DNA of 64,000 nt from positions 2,790,001 to 2,854,000 of the forward strand of contig NZ_CP104067.1 of NCBI RefSeq assembly GCF_026651875.1, read 5' to 3'. A model generated the notes under the pieces. The model was not told where the DNA came from, ran no database searches, and was given only the letters and a program-made list of their open reading frames with translations. This stretch comes from Alicyclobacillus fastidiosus (GTDB lineage Bacteria; Bacillota; Bacilli; Alicyclobacillales; Alicyclobacillaceae). The stretch's first letter is position 1. Each line of letters starts with the position of its first letter. Made by a program: the position numbers and the translations under genes. Positions 1-8,718 of this stretch are shown piece by piece.

Positions 1-996
1 CGGTTGCTGTTCGGCTTTGGAGAGGGTCCTCAAGGGTCCGTTACAACCAAAACCTTGGGCAGTTGGTTCCCACAAAGAGAACTTGGTTCAGCTATAGGCA
101 TTGCCAATGCATCGACAGCTTTAGGGGGCGCTATCGCAACACCTTTAGTTGTATGGTTAATGGTTATTTCACACGGTAACTGGCGAATTCCTTTTATAAT
201 ACTTGGGTTAATCGGTCTTCTGATTGCCATTGGTTGGTTTGTTGTTGTTAGGGATAAACCGGAACAACATCCTTGGATTACCGTAAAAGAATTGACGCAA
301 ATTCAGGCTGGCGAACTGGCAAGAAGTCCTGAGTACGCTGTAGATGGTTCGGTTCCAACTGTGCGACAGTATCTAAAAAGTCCGCTTGTTTGGACAGTTG
401 CAATAGCTTTTTTTGGATACTCATGGGTGCTCTTTACGTTTCTTAACTGGTTTCCTGATTATCTCGTTCAGGCTCGACACATAAATATTAAAAACTTGGC
501 TATAAGTGGCGGTATTCCTTGGGTAGCTGGAGCTATAGGAATCATCATAGGCGGTTTATTAACGGATTGGTTGGGACGGAAAACAGGCAAAACGACTGTG
601 GTTCGTAAATGGGTAGTAGTGATTAGCCTACTTGGTGCTGGTGCCGCCTTTGTTCCGAGTGCATTGGCCTCCTCTTTGATCAGTGCTGTTACTCTTATGG
701 CAGTGTCTGTATTTTTACTTTATTTAACGGGAGCTCAATATTTTGCAATTATTGCCGAAGTTGTGCCATCTTCAAGGGTTGGAGGAGTTATGGGATTTGT
801 TCACTTTATTGCAAATCTGGCAGGAATTTTAGCTCCATCGATTACAGGTGCCTTGGTGGGTATGACTCATACATGGAGCATCGGGTTTGCTATTGGTGCA
901 GTCATGGCTGGAATTGGTGCATTGGGTTTAGCAGTCTTCGGAAAGGTTAAGACGAAGCAGACACATACAAATGCAAGTAGTGCTATAAGTCAGTAA
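1..996 (+). CDS. MFS sugar-acid transporter, 5'-truncated by window edge
   Basis: This is the C-terminal part of a major facilitator superfamily transporter. The reading frame is open from base 1 and ends at TAA 994-996, so the start lies outside the window. The early RxLxGxGEGP-like motif (LFGFGEGPQG), several hydrophobic segments and the GRKTGK-type loop resemble the anion:cation symporter family, which includes D-galactonate and hexuronate transporters. It would import a sugar acid across the cytoplasmic membrane by cation symport. Its position directly ahead of a sugar-acid dehydratase supports a role in the same catabolic island. The exact substrate cannot be told from sequence. Confidence 0.85.
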   Translation, partial: RLLFGFGEGPQGSVTTKTLGSWFPQRELGSAIGIANASTALGGAIATPLVVWLMVISHGNWRIPFIILGLIGLLIAIGWFVVVRDKPEQHPWITVKELTQIQAGELARSPEYAVDGSVPTVRQYLKSPLVWTVAIAFFGYSWVLFTFLNWFPDYLVQARHINIKNLAISGGIPWVAGAIGIIIGGLLTDWLGRKTGKTTVVRKWVVVISLLGAGAAFVPSALASSLISAVTLMAVSVFLLYLTGAQYFAIIAEVVPSSRVGGVMGFVHFIANLAGILAPSITGALVGMTHTWSIGFAIGAVMAGIGALGLAVFGKVKTKQTHTNASSAISQ

Positions 997-1162
997 TGAC
1001 CTTTTAACTACAGATTTCTGTACAACTAGGAGAGATTTTACTGAAAATAAAATTAACTTTAAAATTCAGAAATTAATAACATGAGAGCGTGAAAACAGTG
1101 TCCATTCTTTGGAAACATTCGATAAGCATGGATTGTTCTGATTTCAGGAAAAGGGGATTGCG

Positions 1163-2272
1163 ATGAAAATTACAGATGTGAAAGTGATGGTTTCCAACCA
1201 GCAAGTGGTTCAGGAAACTGCTGATGATGAAAGAGGTAAGGGCCAGCGTTGGGATATTGTTTCGGTGCGCATTGTAACCGACGAGGGAATCGAGGGCGTA
1301 TCCTTCGCCTGGGGGGCTCGGAGTGGAAGAGTGACCGCAAATATCATCTATGACATTTTAAGACCTGCACTAATTGGTGAAGATCCTTTAAGTATAGAAG
1401 AAATTTGGCACAAATTAAGAACCGTCGACCGCTGGCACGCTCTTCTTCCGACATATGCAATCGGACCCATCGATATTGCGCTGTGGGATATATTGGCGAA
1501 GAAAGCTGGAATGCCGATGTATCAAGTGCTAGGGGCATATCGCAATAAGGTGAAGGCGTATGCTAGTTCGTTGGTTTTGCCATCGCCTGAGGCTTATGTG
1601 AACGAGGCGCTGTATTCGAAAGCTAGAGGCTATCACGCTTATAAAATTCATCCAATTGGAGATCCGAATCTGGACATTCGCACCTGCGAAATGGTCCGCA
1701 AAGCGGTCGGCGACAACTTCGATCTAATGCTGGATCCTGCAGCGGCTTATAACTATGAGCAGGCTTTAAAAGTGGGGCGAGCGATTGAAGAGATGAATTT
1801 TATCTGGTATGAGGAACCGATGCCGGATGAGCAGTTTGAAAATTACGTAAGGTTATCCGATAAGCTTGACATCCCTGTGGCGGCCTGTGAATTTATTTCT
1901 GGAAGCCTGTTTACCACATCAGAATACATCGCCAGAAGGGCCGTCGATATCATCCGAAGCGATGTATCCTGGAAAGGCGGCGTTACTGCTCTCAGAAAAA
2001 CAGCCGCCTTATGTGAGGCATTTGGAATCAATTGCGAGATTCACACCACTTGCTATGCACTGCTTGATGCGGCGAACCTTCATGTCAATTGTTCGATTAA
2101 AAACTGCACCTACCATGAAGTACTGCTACCTGAAAAACAATTTACGTTCGGGGTGAAAGCTCCCATCGTTATCGATCAGGACGGCTATGTCAATCCTCCG
2201 TCTGTTCCTGGGCTTGGCGTTGAAGTTGATTGGGAGCTCCTGGGGAGAAGTAAAGTGTATGTACCGGAATAA
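1163..2272 (+). CDS. Enolase-superfamily (mandelate racemase/muconate lactonizing type) sugar-acid dehydratase
   Basis: The 369-residue protein has the two-domain enolase-superfamily layout and the usual length. Metal ligands are D191, E217 (WYEEP) and E243 (ACEF); the D267/H294 dyad of the mandelate racemase subgroup is also present. Where most members carry a K-x-K motif this protein has K161-I-H163, a variation that narrows the possible chemistry. The likely reaction is dehydration of an aldonate such as rhamnonate or fuconate to a 2-keto-3-deoxy acid. The ATG start has an AAGGGG ribosome binding site about 8 bases upstream. It follows the transporter by 166 bases and is convergent with the IclR gene. 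The substrate is inferred from context only. Confidence 0.88.
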   Translation: MKITDVKVMVSNQQVVQETADDERGKGQRWDIVSVRIVTDEGIEGVSFAWGARSGRVTANIIYDILRPALIGEDPLSIEEIWHKLRTVDRWHALLPTYAIGPIDIALWDILAKKAGMPMYQVLGAYRNKVKAYASSLVLPSPEAYVNEALYSKARGYHAYKIHPIGDPNLDIRTCEMVRKAVGDNFDLMLDPAAAYNYEQALKVGRAIEEMNFIWYEEPMPDEQFENYVRLSDKLDIPVAACEFISGSLFTTSEYIARRAVDIIRSDVSWKGGVTALRKTAALCEAFGINCEIHTTCYALLDAANLHVNCSIKNCTYHEVLLPEKQFTFGVKAPIVIDQDGYVNPPSVPGLGVEVDWELLGRSKVYVPE

Positions 2273-2317
2273 ATCTAAGGCGTTGGTCCAGTACATCCTA
2301 ATATTATGAGGTTTTGA

Positions 2318-2351
2318 GAATGCCGGTCGGACGTAAGGTCAGCCGGCATTC
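2318..2351. terminator. Hairpin between convergent genes
   Basis: GAATGCCGG (2318-2326) is perfectly complementary to CCGGCATTC (2343-2351), giving a 9-bp stem between two convergent genes. There is no strong T-tract on either side, so it is a weak or bidirectional terminator candidate. Confidence 0.5.
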
Positions 2352-2368
2352 ATTATGCGTAGCCCTCG

Positions 2369-3136
2369 TTAAACATTTTCTTTCAGCAGTAAGCTAATCC
2401 GATTGGCTGCTTCTTTGACGGTTAAAATCAATTCTGGTTCTCTTTGAGCGTCCTCATCTGTAAAAAAGGGAATGCTGATGCTCACACTGGCGATCATTTT
2501 GTCATATCGATCGTAAATAGGTGCGGCAAAGCACTTGCAGCCCTTGTAGGACTCAGCGTCGTCAATACTGTAACCACGTTGACGGATCTGATTTAATTCT
2601 TTCACCAATTTGTTAACACTATCAATGGTGGTAGGAGTTAATTTTTCAAAGACATAATTTTGGTACAGCTTTTTAATTTGGTCATCAGAAAATGAGGAAA
2701 GAAGCATCTTTCCCAGCCCGGTCACATGGGCGCTTTGCACCTTTCCGACTTCCATGTGATAGCGAATTGGTTGATTCGATTCCTCATAGGCAATGTATAC
2801 CACATCTAACCCGTCCAATACGGCAAGGTGAACATTCTGATTAAACCGCTGTTTTATTTCCTTCATGACGGGTTTGGAAAATTTCAACAGAGGATCTGCG
2901 GATACAATGTTGGAGAACTCATAAACTTTTGATCCAAGCCAGATTCTCCGGTTGCCATCCATTTTTAAAAATCTGCGCTGCAACATCGTATGGACGAGAG
3001 CATGGATGCTACTGTCTGCAATATTCAACTGCTTACCCAGTTCACGGATATGAATACCGTTTTTCTGCTGAGCCAATAGCTCCAATATATCAAAAACGCG
3101 ATCTGCAGATTTCACTGGCATGAAATTTTTCTTCAT
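2369..3136 (-). CDS. IclR-family transcriptional regulator
   Basis: The 255-residue protein has an N-terminal winged helix (about residues 10-75, with the IHIRELGKQLNIADSSIHALVHT region) followed by the IclR effector-binding domain with the typical VTGLGKMLLSS segment. IclR proteins bind DNA as dimers or tetramers and sense small acids or sugar-acid metabolites. The gene is divergent from the short-chain dehydrogenase at 3486 and convergent with the dehydratase at 1163, a normal place for a local regulator of sugar-acid genes. The effector is unknown. Confidence 0.9.
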   Translation of the reverse strand: MKKNFMPVKSADRVFDILELLAQQKNGIHIRELGKQLNIADSSIHALVHTMLQRRFLKMDGNRRIWLGSKVYEFSNIVSADPLLKFSKPVMKEIKQRFNQNVHLAVLDGLDVVYIAYEESNQPIRYHMEVGKVQSAHVTGLGKMLLSSFSDDQIKKLYQNYVFEKLTPTTIDSVNKLVKELNQIRQRGYSIDDAESYKGCKCFAAPIYDRYDKMIASVSISIPFFTDEDAQREPELILTVKEAANRISLLLKENV

Positions 3137-3252
3137 TTAATGCTCCTACCTTCATGAAAATTAGGTGAATTGCGGGATTATCACTTAATCTTCGCATCTT
3201 GGAACCCACCCTACCCAGCCTCGTAAATCTTTTGATAGGCATGAGATAATAA

Positions 3253-3265
3253 ACCATTATTTGGT
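3253..3265. promoter_or_regulatory. Candidate IclR autoregulatory palindrome
   Basis: ACCATTATTTGGT is an ACCA-N5-TGGT inverted repeat in the 349-base divergent intergenic region, upstream of the IclR gene. It is distinct from the GGT-N3-ACC operator next to the dehydrogenase. Assignment to IclR is inference from position only. Confidence 0.3.
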
Positions 3266-3378
3266 AAATGTAATGATCTGTTCTCGTGTCTATCGTAACA
3301 AACTACCTGGTGTCTGAACACAGCAAAATCCAAAAGTGGACTGCAGTCTTCGGACCCGATTCTTTCACAAACTTTTCA

Positions 3379-3407
3379 TGGACTAAATTTTACATATTAA
3401 TTACAAT
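3379..3407 (+). promoter_or_regulatory. Sigma-A-type promoter
   Basis: TGGACT (3379-3384) and TACAAT (3402-3407) are separated by 17 bases, close to the TTGACA/TATAAT consensus. Transcription would start near 3414, immediately at the 5' edge of the large palindrome at 3415-3443, and read into the dehydrogenase gene at 3486. Confidence 0.6.
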
Positions 3408-3414
3408 ATTCTTA

Positions 3415-3443
3415 ATTGTACTGCGGTGATACCGCAGTACAAT
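3415..3443. promoter_or_regulatory. Perfect palindromic operator, GGT-GAT-ACC core
   Basis: The arms ATTGTACTGCGGT (3415-3427) and ACCGCAGTACAAT (3431-3443) are perfectly complementary around a 3-base centre GAT. The GGT-N3-ACC core matches what is known for FadR-subfamily GntR regulators such as PdhR and LldR. It lies at the predicted transcription start, which suggests repression by the GntR regulator encoded at 20727-21461. A related site occurs at 7165-7177. Confidence 0.7.
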
Positions 3444-3485
3444 ACTTCCTCTTGTTTTACAAGCATCATACTCGGAGGCATAGAA

Positions 3486-4286
3486 ATGGGTAAATTGCTG
3501 AATCAGGTAGCAGTGATTACAGGTGGTGGCAGTGGGATTGGAGAGGCAACTGCGAAGTTGTTTGCAGCGGAGGAGGCTTCTGTGGTTGTCGCAGACGTGA
3601 TGCAAGATGCGGCAGAGAAGATTGCGTTGGAGATTTCAAACAACGGGGGGAACGCAATCCCCATACAAGTGGATGTATCAAGAAAAGACAGTGTATTGAA
3701 AATGGTGGATGCTGTCCTCAGTCAATATGGCAGAATGGATGTCTTATTTAATAATGCTGGTATCATCATGCCTAATTTTATTGAAGACATCGATGAGGCA
3801 GATTGGCATCGGGTTGTAAGCGTGAATCTTACTGGTGTGTTTTTGTGTATTAAGTATAGCCTGCCAGAATTAAGGAAAGTACGTGGGAAAATTATTAATA
3901 TGGGCTCGATGAACGGGCTTGTTGGTCAAACTAAGAATCCCGCATACAGTGCAACAAAAGGTGGAGTAATTGCGATGACTCGTTCACTAGCTATCGATTT
4001 AGCGCCGTCAGGCGTTCGTGTAAATGCAATTTGTCCCGCAGGTGTTGTTACTCCACTTCTAGAGAAATGGTTTAGCCTCCAACCATATCCAGAAGAAATG
4101 CGGCGAAATAGCGATTTGTCTCACATGGTGGGCAGAACAGCAACTGCAGATGAAATTGCTAAAGTTGCATTATTTTTAGCGAATGACGATTCGTCCTTTA
4201 TCACTGGGCAAGCAATTCAAGTTGAAGGTGGCGCGACCTTAGGTTATGGTAGCGGGCCAAAACCGGAATGGAATAACTTCATGTGA
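3486..4286 (+). CDS. Short-chain dehydrogenase/reductase
   Basis: This is a classical NAD(P)-dependent short-chain dehydrogenase of 266 residues. It shows the cofactor motif TGGGSGIGE near residues 12-20, NNAG at about 89-92, S141, and the catalytic pair Y154 and K158 (YSATK). The ATG at 3486 is chosen because GGAGG lies 7 bases upstream; the frame is open further 5' but has no better start. In this context it could oxidise the free sugar to its lactone or oxidise the 2-keto-3-deoxy acid. The gene sits directly behind the strong palindromic operator and ahead of the decayed UxaA-like genes. Which of the two oxidation steps it performs is not decided by sequence. Confidence 0.88.
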   Translation: MGKLLNQVAVITGGGSGIGEATAKLFAAEEASVVVADVMQDAAEKIALEISNNGGNAIPIQVDVSRKDSVLKMVDAVLSQYGRMDVLFNNAGIIMPNFIEDIDEADWHRVVSVNLTGVFLCIKYSLPELRKVRGKIINMGSMNGLVGQTKNPAYSATKGGVIAMTRSLAIDLAPSGVRVNAICPAGVVTPLLEKWFSLQPYPEEMRRNSDLSHMVGRTATADEIAKVALFLANDDSSFITGQAIQVEGGATLGYGSGPKPEWNNFM

Positions 4287-4298
4287 GGAGACGATCCG

Positions 4299-4613
4299 GT
4301 GGCTATAGACGACCATAGCTCGAAGCTAGAGTTACTCGTCATGAACTTGCGTGATAATATTGCAACCGCTTTACGAGACTTGGCAGAGGGAGGAACAGCA
4401 CGATTTATTGTGGAGGGCCATAAAATTGTTAGACAAGATTCCTTTCGGGCATAAAGGGGCAATTGTTACCGTAAACCAAGGCGAACAAGTTTTAAAGTAT
4501 GGTGAAGTGATTGGTCGATCACCTGTTTAATAAAGGCGGGCCAAGACGTACATGTACACAACGTTGAAGGAATTCGTGGCCGAGGGGACTTGCATTCCGG
4601 AGAGGAGTGTGTA
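4299..4613 (+). pseudogene. Altronate dehydratase-like SAF-domain fragment, frameshifted
   Basis: A GTG start at 4299 with GAGGAG 8 bases upstream opens a frame containing NIATALRDLAEGG, which stops at 4454. A second frame supplies the typical UxaA N-terminal motif IPFGHKGAIVTVNQGEQV and KYGEVIGRS before another stop. A third supplies DVHVHNVEGIRGRGDL. Together these form the SAF domain (about 100 residues) that precedes or accompanies altronate/galactarate dehydratase-type enzymes. At least two frameshifts are needed to join them, so the gene is dead unless the sequence has errors. Confidence 0.75.
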
Positions 4614-4614
4614 A

Positions 4615-5189
4615 ATGCAAGAACTTCAACCAATTAGAGGGTATGCTTGCGAGAACGCTCGGTCTGGGTCGAGAAATCGCTTACTTGTTCTTCCGAGTTT
4701 CATTTGCTCGTCGGTAGTGTTTGAACGTATTGCTGAAGAGAAAGATGATGCTGTTGCGCTGCCTCATGCGCACGGTTGCAGCCAAGTTGGAAAAGATTCA
4801 GAACGCACGTTCCGAATTCTTAAAGGATTTGCCGAAGACTCCAATGTTGGAGCCGTGATGGTCGTCAGCCATGGGTGTGAAGTAGTTGATGCTGAACAAC
4901 TTCAGGACATATTGAGAAATTCGGAGAGCCAGTGGAACATGTCAGTATTCAATCGGTCGGGGGTTCTATTCACGCACTTGAAATTGGAACAACGATTGCT
5001 CAGAAACTTTGTACTAAACTTGAAGAGTTTAAACGAAGTGAAAGTGGCGTAAGCAATGTCTGTGTTGCCTTGAAATGGGGTGAGGGGTCTAGTGGGTATT
5101 CTGGTGATTCACACTATTTTGAGCATGTTGTGGACCATATCCTCTCAGCTGGTGGAACAGTGATATTGGGAGAAACCGAAAAGTTCTGA
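4615..5189 (+). pseudogene. Altronate dehydratase-like (UxaA C-terminal domain) relic
   Basis: The 4615-5052 frame carries the conserved UxaA C-terminal motifs LLVLPSFICSSVV, ALPHAHGCSQVGKD and NVGAVMVVSHGCE. It then drifts out of frame near 4930. The frame running to 5189 continues the same protein with IQSVGGSIHALEIGTTIAQ, YSGDSHYFEHVVDHILSAGG and TVILGETEKF. Roughly the last third of a normal UxaA-like protein is missing, because the next gene starts 13 bases later. Family members dehydrate altronate or galactarate, or act on related sugar acids. The island probably once used this enzyme and now relies on the enolase-superfamily dehydratases. Confidence 0.78.
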
Positions 5190-5201
5190 AAGGAGAATTT
5201 T

Positions 5202-6092
5202 ATGAAAATTTTAACTTTTTATTTAAATGAGCAAGAGAAGATTGGAATTAAATTGGAGAATAACACTATCATAGATTTTACACAATTGGATAAAGTGTCC
5301 GACTCAACGAAACTTTCTTCGGTCACTGTGGATGACCTCATTCGTGATCCGGAACTCATAAGTCATGTAAACGAATTAATTGAAAAATACGCCTCTGAAC
5401 TTGGAGAATACGCAATACCCGAAGAAGATATCACATTTGGTCCGTGCGTACCAAGACCCGGAAAAATCATCTGTATCGGTTTGAATTATAGACGGCATGC
5501 TATAGAAACGAATGCGCCGATTCCAACAATCCCTATTGTTTTCAGCAAATTCTCAGATACGGTGGCTTCTCACCTTGAAGAAATTCCATTGCCTAAAAAG
5601 TCGAATGAGGTCGACTACGAAGCTGAACTGGGAGTTGTAATCGGGCGGCGGTCGGTTGACGTACCCAGGGATTACGCACTTGATTATGTTTTCGGATACT
5701 GTAATGTGAACGATTTGTCTGCACGTGATCTACAAATGTGCACGCATCAATGGCTGTTAGGGAAGACCTGTGAGAAGTTTGCACCGATTGGCCCATACTT
5801 GGTCACTGCGGATGAAGTTGGGGATCCGAACAAGCTGGGAATTCGAGCTTTCGTTAATGGGGAAAAGCGTCAGGATTCAAATACATCAGACATGATTTTC
5901 CATGTAGACGAAATTATTGAGTATCTATCGCAGTACATGGTCCTTGAACCTGGAGATATTATTTTGACTGGTACTCCTGAAGGTGTCATTTTGGGCTTTC
6001 CTGAAGAACAACGAAATTGGTTAAAGGCTGGTGATTCCGTAACTATTGAAATTGAAAAGCTTGGTGCCCTAACGAACACATTTCGTGACTAA
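5202..6092 (+). CDS. Fumarylacetoacetate hydrolase-fold enzyme, probable 2,4-diketo-3-deoxy-aldonate hydrolase
   Basis: The 296-residue protein has the FAH-superfamily signature set: ICIGLNYRRHA, FSKFSDTV, the metal-binding DYEAELGVVIG segment, the GYCNVNDLSARDLQ stretch, GKTCEKFAPIGP, and GDIILTGTPEGV near the C terminus. The N-terminal about 95 residues form the usual variable domain. Members hydrolyse C-C bonds of acylpyruvates. In bacterial L-rhamnose and L-fucose degradation a homologue splits 2,4-diketo-3-deoxy acids to pyruvate and a C3 acid, which fits this neighbourhood. An AAGGAG site lies about 8 bases before the ATG. It is followed 27 bases later by a second dehydrogenase, so the two are probably co-transcribed. 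Confidence 0.9.
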   Translation: MKILTFYLNEQEKIGIKLENNTIIDFTQLDKVSDSTKLSSVTVDDLIRDPELISHVNELIEKYASELGEYAIPEEDITFGPCVPRPGKIICIGLNYRRHAIETNAPIPTIPIVFSKFSDTVASHLEEIPLPKKSNEVDYEAELGVVIGRRSVDVPRDYALDYVFGYCNVNDLSARDLQMCTHQWLLGKTCEKFAPIGPYLVTADEVGDPNKLGIRAFVNGEKRQDSNTSDMIFHVDEIIEYLSQYMVLEPGDIILTGTPEGVILGFPEEQRNWLKAGDSVTIEIEKLGALTNTFRD

Positions 6093-6119
6093 ATTAGTTA
6101 AAAGAGAGGATGCGGAAAT

Positions 6120-6893
6120 ATGAGACTCCAAAATAAGGTTTGTCTAATTACAGGAGCTGGTAAAGGAATTGGTGCAGCAACAGCGAGGGCATTTGCACGC
6201 GAGGGAGCTATTGTCGAAATCGCAGATGTGGATATGCCATCAACAATCTCAGCGGTAGAGGAAATGACTTCAGGAGGAGCAACGGCATTTGCCACTGCCG
6301 TCGATGTAACCAACAGTACCTCTGTTGGAGCTTGGATACAAGAGGTCATGGAGCGTCACCAACGAATCGACGTTCTGTTTAACAACGCTGGTGTGAGTGC
6401 CGTAGGAGAACTTCACGAGGTTTCTCAGGCGCTGTGGGATAAAGTTGTTGCAGTGAACTTAACTGGTGTCTACTTGGTTTCTAAAGAAGTTTTGCCAATA
6501 ATGATAGAGCAAAATAGAGGCGTCATCATCAACATGTCATCGTGTATTGCTGAAATAGGATTGGCGAGACGGGCAGCTTATGCCGCGACTAAGGGAGCCA
6601 TCTTGTCGATGACAAAATCAATGCAAGTCGATTATGCCCCATATCATATTCGTGTAAATGCGCTGTTGCCAGGAACTATATTTACGCCATTCGTAGAAGA
6701 CTACCTGAAACGTTCTTACGATGATCCCACTGCGGCAATTGAGTCACTGAAACAGCGTCAGCTCGGGAGAGAACTCGGGCGACCTGAAGATGTTGCGGAT
6801 GCGGCAGTATACTTAGCATCTAATGAATCCAGTTATGTTATGGGGGCTGGTTTAGCAGTAGATGGTGGTGTCACTGCGGGAAAACAATTTTGA
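6120..6893 (+). CDS. Short-chain dehydrogenase/reductase
   Basis: This second classical short-chain dehydrogenase of the island has 257 residues. Visible motifs are TGAGKGIGAA near residues 11-20, NNAG at about 88-91, S140/S141, and the catalytic Y154 and K158 (YAATK), plus a C-terminal GAGLAVDGG segment. Placed immediately after the FAH-fold hydrolase, it is a good candidate for the enzyme that makes the 2,4-diketo substrate from the 2-keto-3-deoxy acid, but sugar 1-dehydrogenase activity is equally possible. A GAGAGGA ribosome binding site precedes the ATG. Confidence 0.88.
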   Translation: MRLQNKVCLITGAGKGIGAATARAFAREGAIVEIADVDMPSTISAVEEMTSGGATAFATAVDVTNSTSVGAWIQEVMERHQRIDVLFNNAGVSAVGELHEVSQALWDKVVAVNLTGVYLVSKEVLPIMIEQNRGVIINMSSCIAEIGLARRAAYAATKGAILSMTKSMQVDYAPYHIRVNALLPGTIFTPFVEDYLKRSYDDPTAAIESLKQRQLGRELGRPEDVADAAVYLASNESSYVMGAGLAVDGGVTAGKQF

Positions 6894-6930
6894 TTTGTCT
6901 CGGTGTTCTAAATTGTTATTAGATGAAATG

Positions 6931-6971
6931 CTCACGCCGTAGAGAAACCGCATGGTTTAATGCGGCGTGAG
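6931..6971 (+). terminator. Nested hairpin after the dehydrogenase gene
   Basis: CTCACGCCG (6931-6939) pairs with CGGCGTGAG (6963-6971), and an inner stem pairs AAACC (6945-6949) with GGTTT (6954-6958). It lies 38 bases after the stop codon. No T-run follows, so factor-independent termination is doubtful; it may instead be a processing or stability structure. Confidence 0.45.
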
Positions 6972-7129
6972 GGTGGGGATTCAATCTTCATTGATTGCTA
7001 TAGAATGGTATGTCGGCTTACGCGACTCGACTACGTGAGACTCTATTAGCTGATTACTTGATACGCGAAAATTATGATAAAAAAACTTGATATGACAAAA
7101 TTACAAATTATTTAGACTAGTCGTAATTA

Positions 7130-7158
7130 TTGACTCAAATCATATAATTTTGTATATT
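7130..7158 (+). promoter_or_regulatory. Strong sigma-A promoter for the ABC importer operon
   Basis: TTGACT (7130-7135) and TATATT (7153-7158) are separated by exactly 17 bases in an AT-rich tract. The start point would fall about 7165, on top of the operator palindrome. The promoter reads into the sugar ABC transporter genes from 7201. Confidence 0.75.
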
Positions 7159-7164
7159 AAAAAC

Positions 7165-7177
7165 GTGGTATCACCAC
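7165..7177. promoter_or_regulatory. GntR/FadR-type operator
   Basis: GTGGTATCACCAC is a perfect GTGGT-N3-ACCAC inverted repeat at the predicted start point of the transporter promoter. It shares the GGT-N3-ACC core and the flanking CAGTAC with the reverse complement of the operator at 3415-3443, indicating one regulator for both transcription units. Confidence 0.7.
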
Positions 7178-7200
7178 AGTACCGGTGAGGAGGGCTGATT

Positions 7201-8718
7201 GTGCAACCTTGCTTACAGTTAAACGGCGTAAGTAAGCGCTATCCTGGGACGCTTGCAGTCAGTGGAGTTGATTTTGATCTCTTTCCAGGCGAAGTACACG
7301 CATTATTGGGAGAGAATGGCGCGGGGAAATCCACTCTGATGAAAATGATCGCTGGTTCATTTCATGACTATACTGGGTCGATATTTGTAAATGGTGAGAA
7401 AGTAGATCTTCATTCCCCGGCACTTGCGAAGCAGCATGGAATACAAATGATTCATCAGGAGCTCAGTCTTGCTTTGCCGCTATCCGTTGCCGAAAATGTT
7501 CTCGTCGGACGGCTTCCTCGTAAAGGTATTTTCTTAGACAAGAGTGCATTGATTCGGAGCTGCAAGGAGGTTCTTGAGTTAGTCGGTTTAGGCGATTTGG
7601 ATCCAATGAGGCCGATGTACGAGCTTAGTCAAAGTGAAGCGCAACTTGTGGAAATTGCAAAGGCTCTCGGAAACAACCCCAAAATTCTGGTTATGGACGA
7701 ACCCACTTCCGCTTTATCACGAGAACAAGTAGAACAACTTTTCACTATCATCCATAGCTTGAAAGAACGTGGATTAGGAATTATATACATTTCACATCAT
7801 CTTCCTGAGGTGTTTGAGGTAGCGGACCGAATTACCGTCATGAGAGATGGGCGCAAAATTTCCTCTGTCAAATCAGAACGGGTTTCCCAGGAACAGTTAA
7901 TAGAGATGATGATTGGTAGACTTAATTACGAAGAATCATTGGAAAAGAAGATACGGGTAGAAAGCAAAGAAGGAACTGCCGCTTTACGGGTAGATAATTT
8001 AAGTAGATATGGCTTTTTTCACGATGTGAGTTTTGAGGCGCGCCCTGGTGAAATTTTGGGAATTGGTGGCTTAGCGGGGTCGGGGCGGACAGAGTTGGCT
8101 AGAGCGATTGTTGGGTTGGATCCGGTGGATGCTGGGACTGTATTTTTATCAGGTGAAGAGGTCCGCATTCGGAATATGAACCAGGCAATTCGTCTTGGTA
8201 TTGCCTACTTAACAGAAAACAGGAAGCATCAGGGGCTTGCTCTCCGGCTTTCGATTGAAGAAAACGTTTTCTCGTCCATTATATTTGACATGGGGAAAGG
8301 CTTGCTATACAGCTCCAGATCTAAACGCGGAATATTGACACAACTTATGGACGAATTAGATGTGAATCCTAGGAATCCTGAATTAGAAGTTGCCAACTTG
8401 TCGGGTGGAAATCAGCAAAAAGTGTTGCTGGCCAAGTGGCTAGCAATTCGACCTAAAATTTTAGTTTTGGATGAACCGACTCGAGGGGTTGACATTGGTT
8501 CCAAAACGATGATTCACAATGCCGTTCGTCGTCTTGCTAATCAAGGTTGTACAGTTATTGTGATATCCTCCGATCTCCCTGAATTAGTCAGTCTGTCTGA
8601 ACGCGTGTTGGTCATGCGACGGGGTCATATCGTTGGTGAGATACCTGGAAATGAATGTACGGAAGAACAAGTTCTACTAGCTGCTAACGGTGGGGGGCGA
8701 TTCGTTCATGTCAGTTGA
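7201..8718 (+). CDS. Sugar ABC importer, double ATPase subunit (RbsA/MglA/XylG type)
   Basis: The 505-residue protein has two nucleotide-binding domains, the normal architecture and length of the ribose/galactose-type importer ATPase. The first domain has Walker A GENGAGKST (37-45), Walker B LVMDEPTS and a diverged signature LSQSEAQ. The second has the degenerate P-loop GLAGSGRTEL, the signature LSGGNQQK and LVLDEPTRGVD. It would energise uptake through the two permeases encoded downstream. The start is GTG, with GAGGAGG 8 bases upstream. Its 3' end overlaps the first permease gene by 11 bases, which suggests translational coupling. Confidence 0.93.
   Translation: MQPCLQLNGVSKRYPGTLAVSGVDFDLFPGEVHALLGENGAGKSTLMKMIAGSFHDYTGSIFVNGEKVDLHSPALAKQHGIQMIHQELSLALPLSVAENVLVGRLPRKGIFLDKSALIRSCKEVLELVGLGDLDPMRPMYELSQSEAQLVEIAKALGNNPKILVMDEPTSALSREQVEQLFTIIHSLKERGLGIIYISHHLPEVFEVADRITVMRDGRKISSVKSERVSQEQLIEMMIGRLNYEESLEKKIRVESKEGTAALRVDNLSRYGFFHDVSFEARPGEILGIGGLAGSGRTELARAIVGLDPVDAGTVFLSGEEVRIRNMNQAIRLGIAYLTENRKHQGLALRLSIEENVFSSIIFDMGKGLLYSSRSKRGILTQLMDELDVNPRNPELEVANLSGGNQQKVLLAKWLAIRPKILVLDEPTRGVDIGSKTMIHNAVRRLANQGCTVIVISSDLPELVSLSERVLVMRRGHIVGEIPGNECTEEQVLLAANGGGRFVHVS

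Noticed and set aside
4615..5052. Treating the first UxaA C-terminal frame as an intact small gene
   Set aside because: The frame loses family similarity after about 4930 while the adjacent frame carries the continuation, so it is a frameshifted relic.
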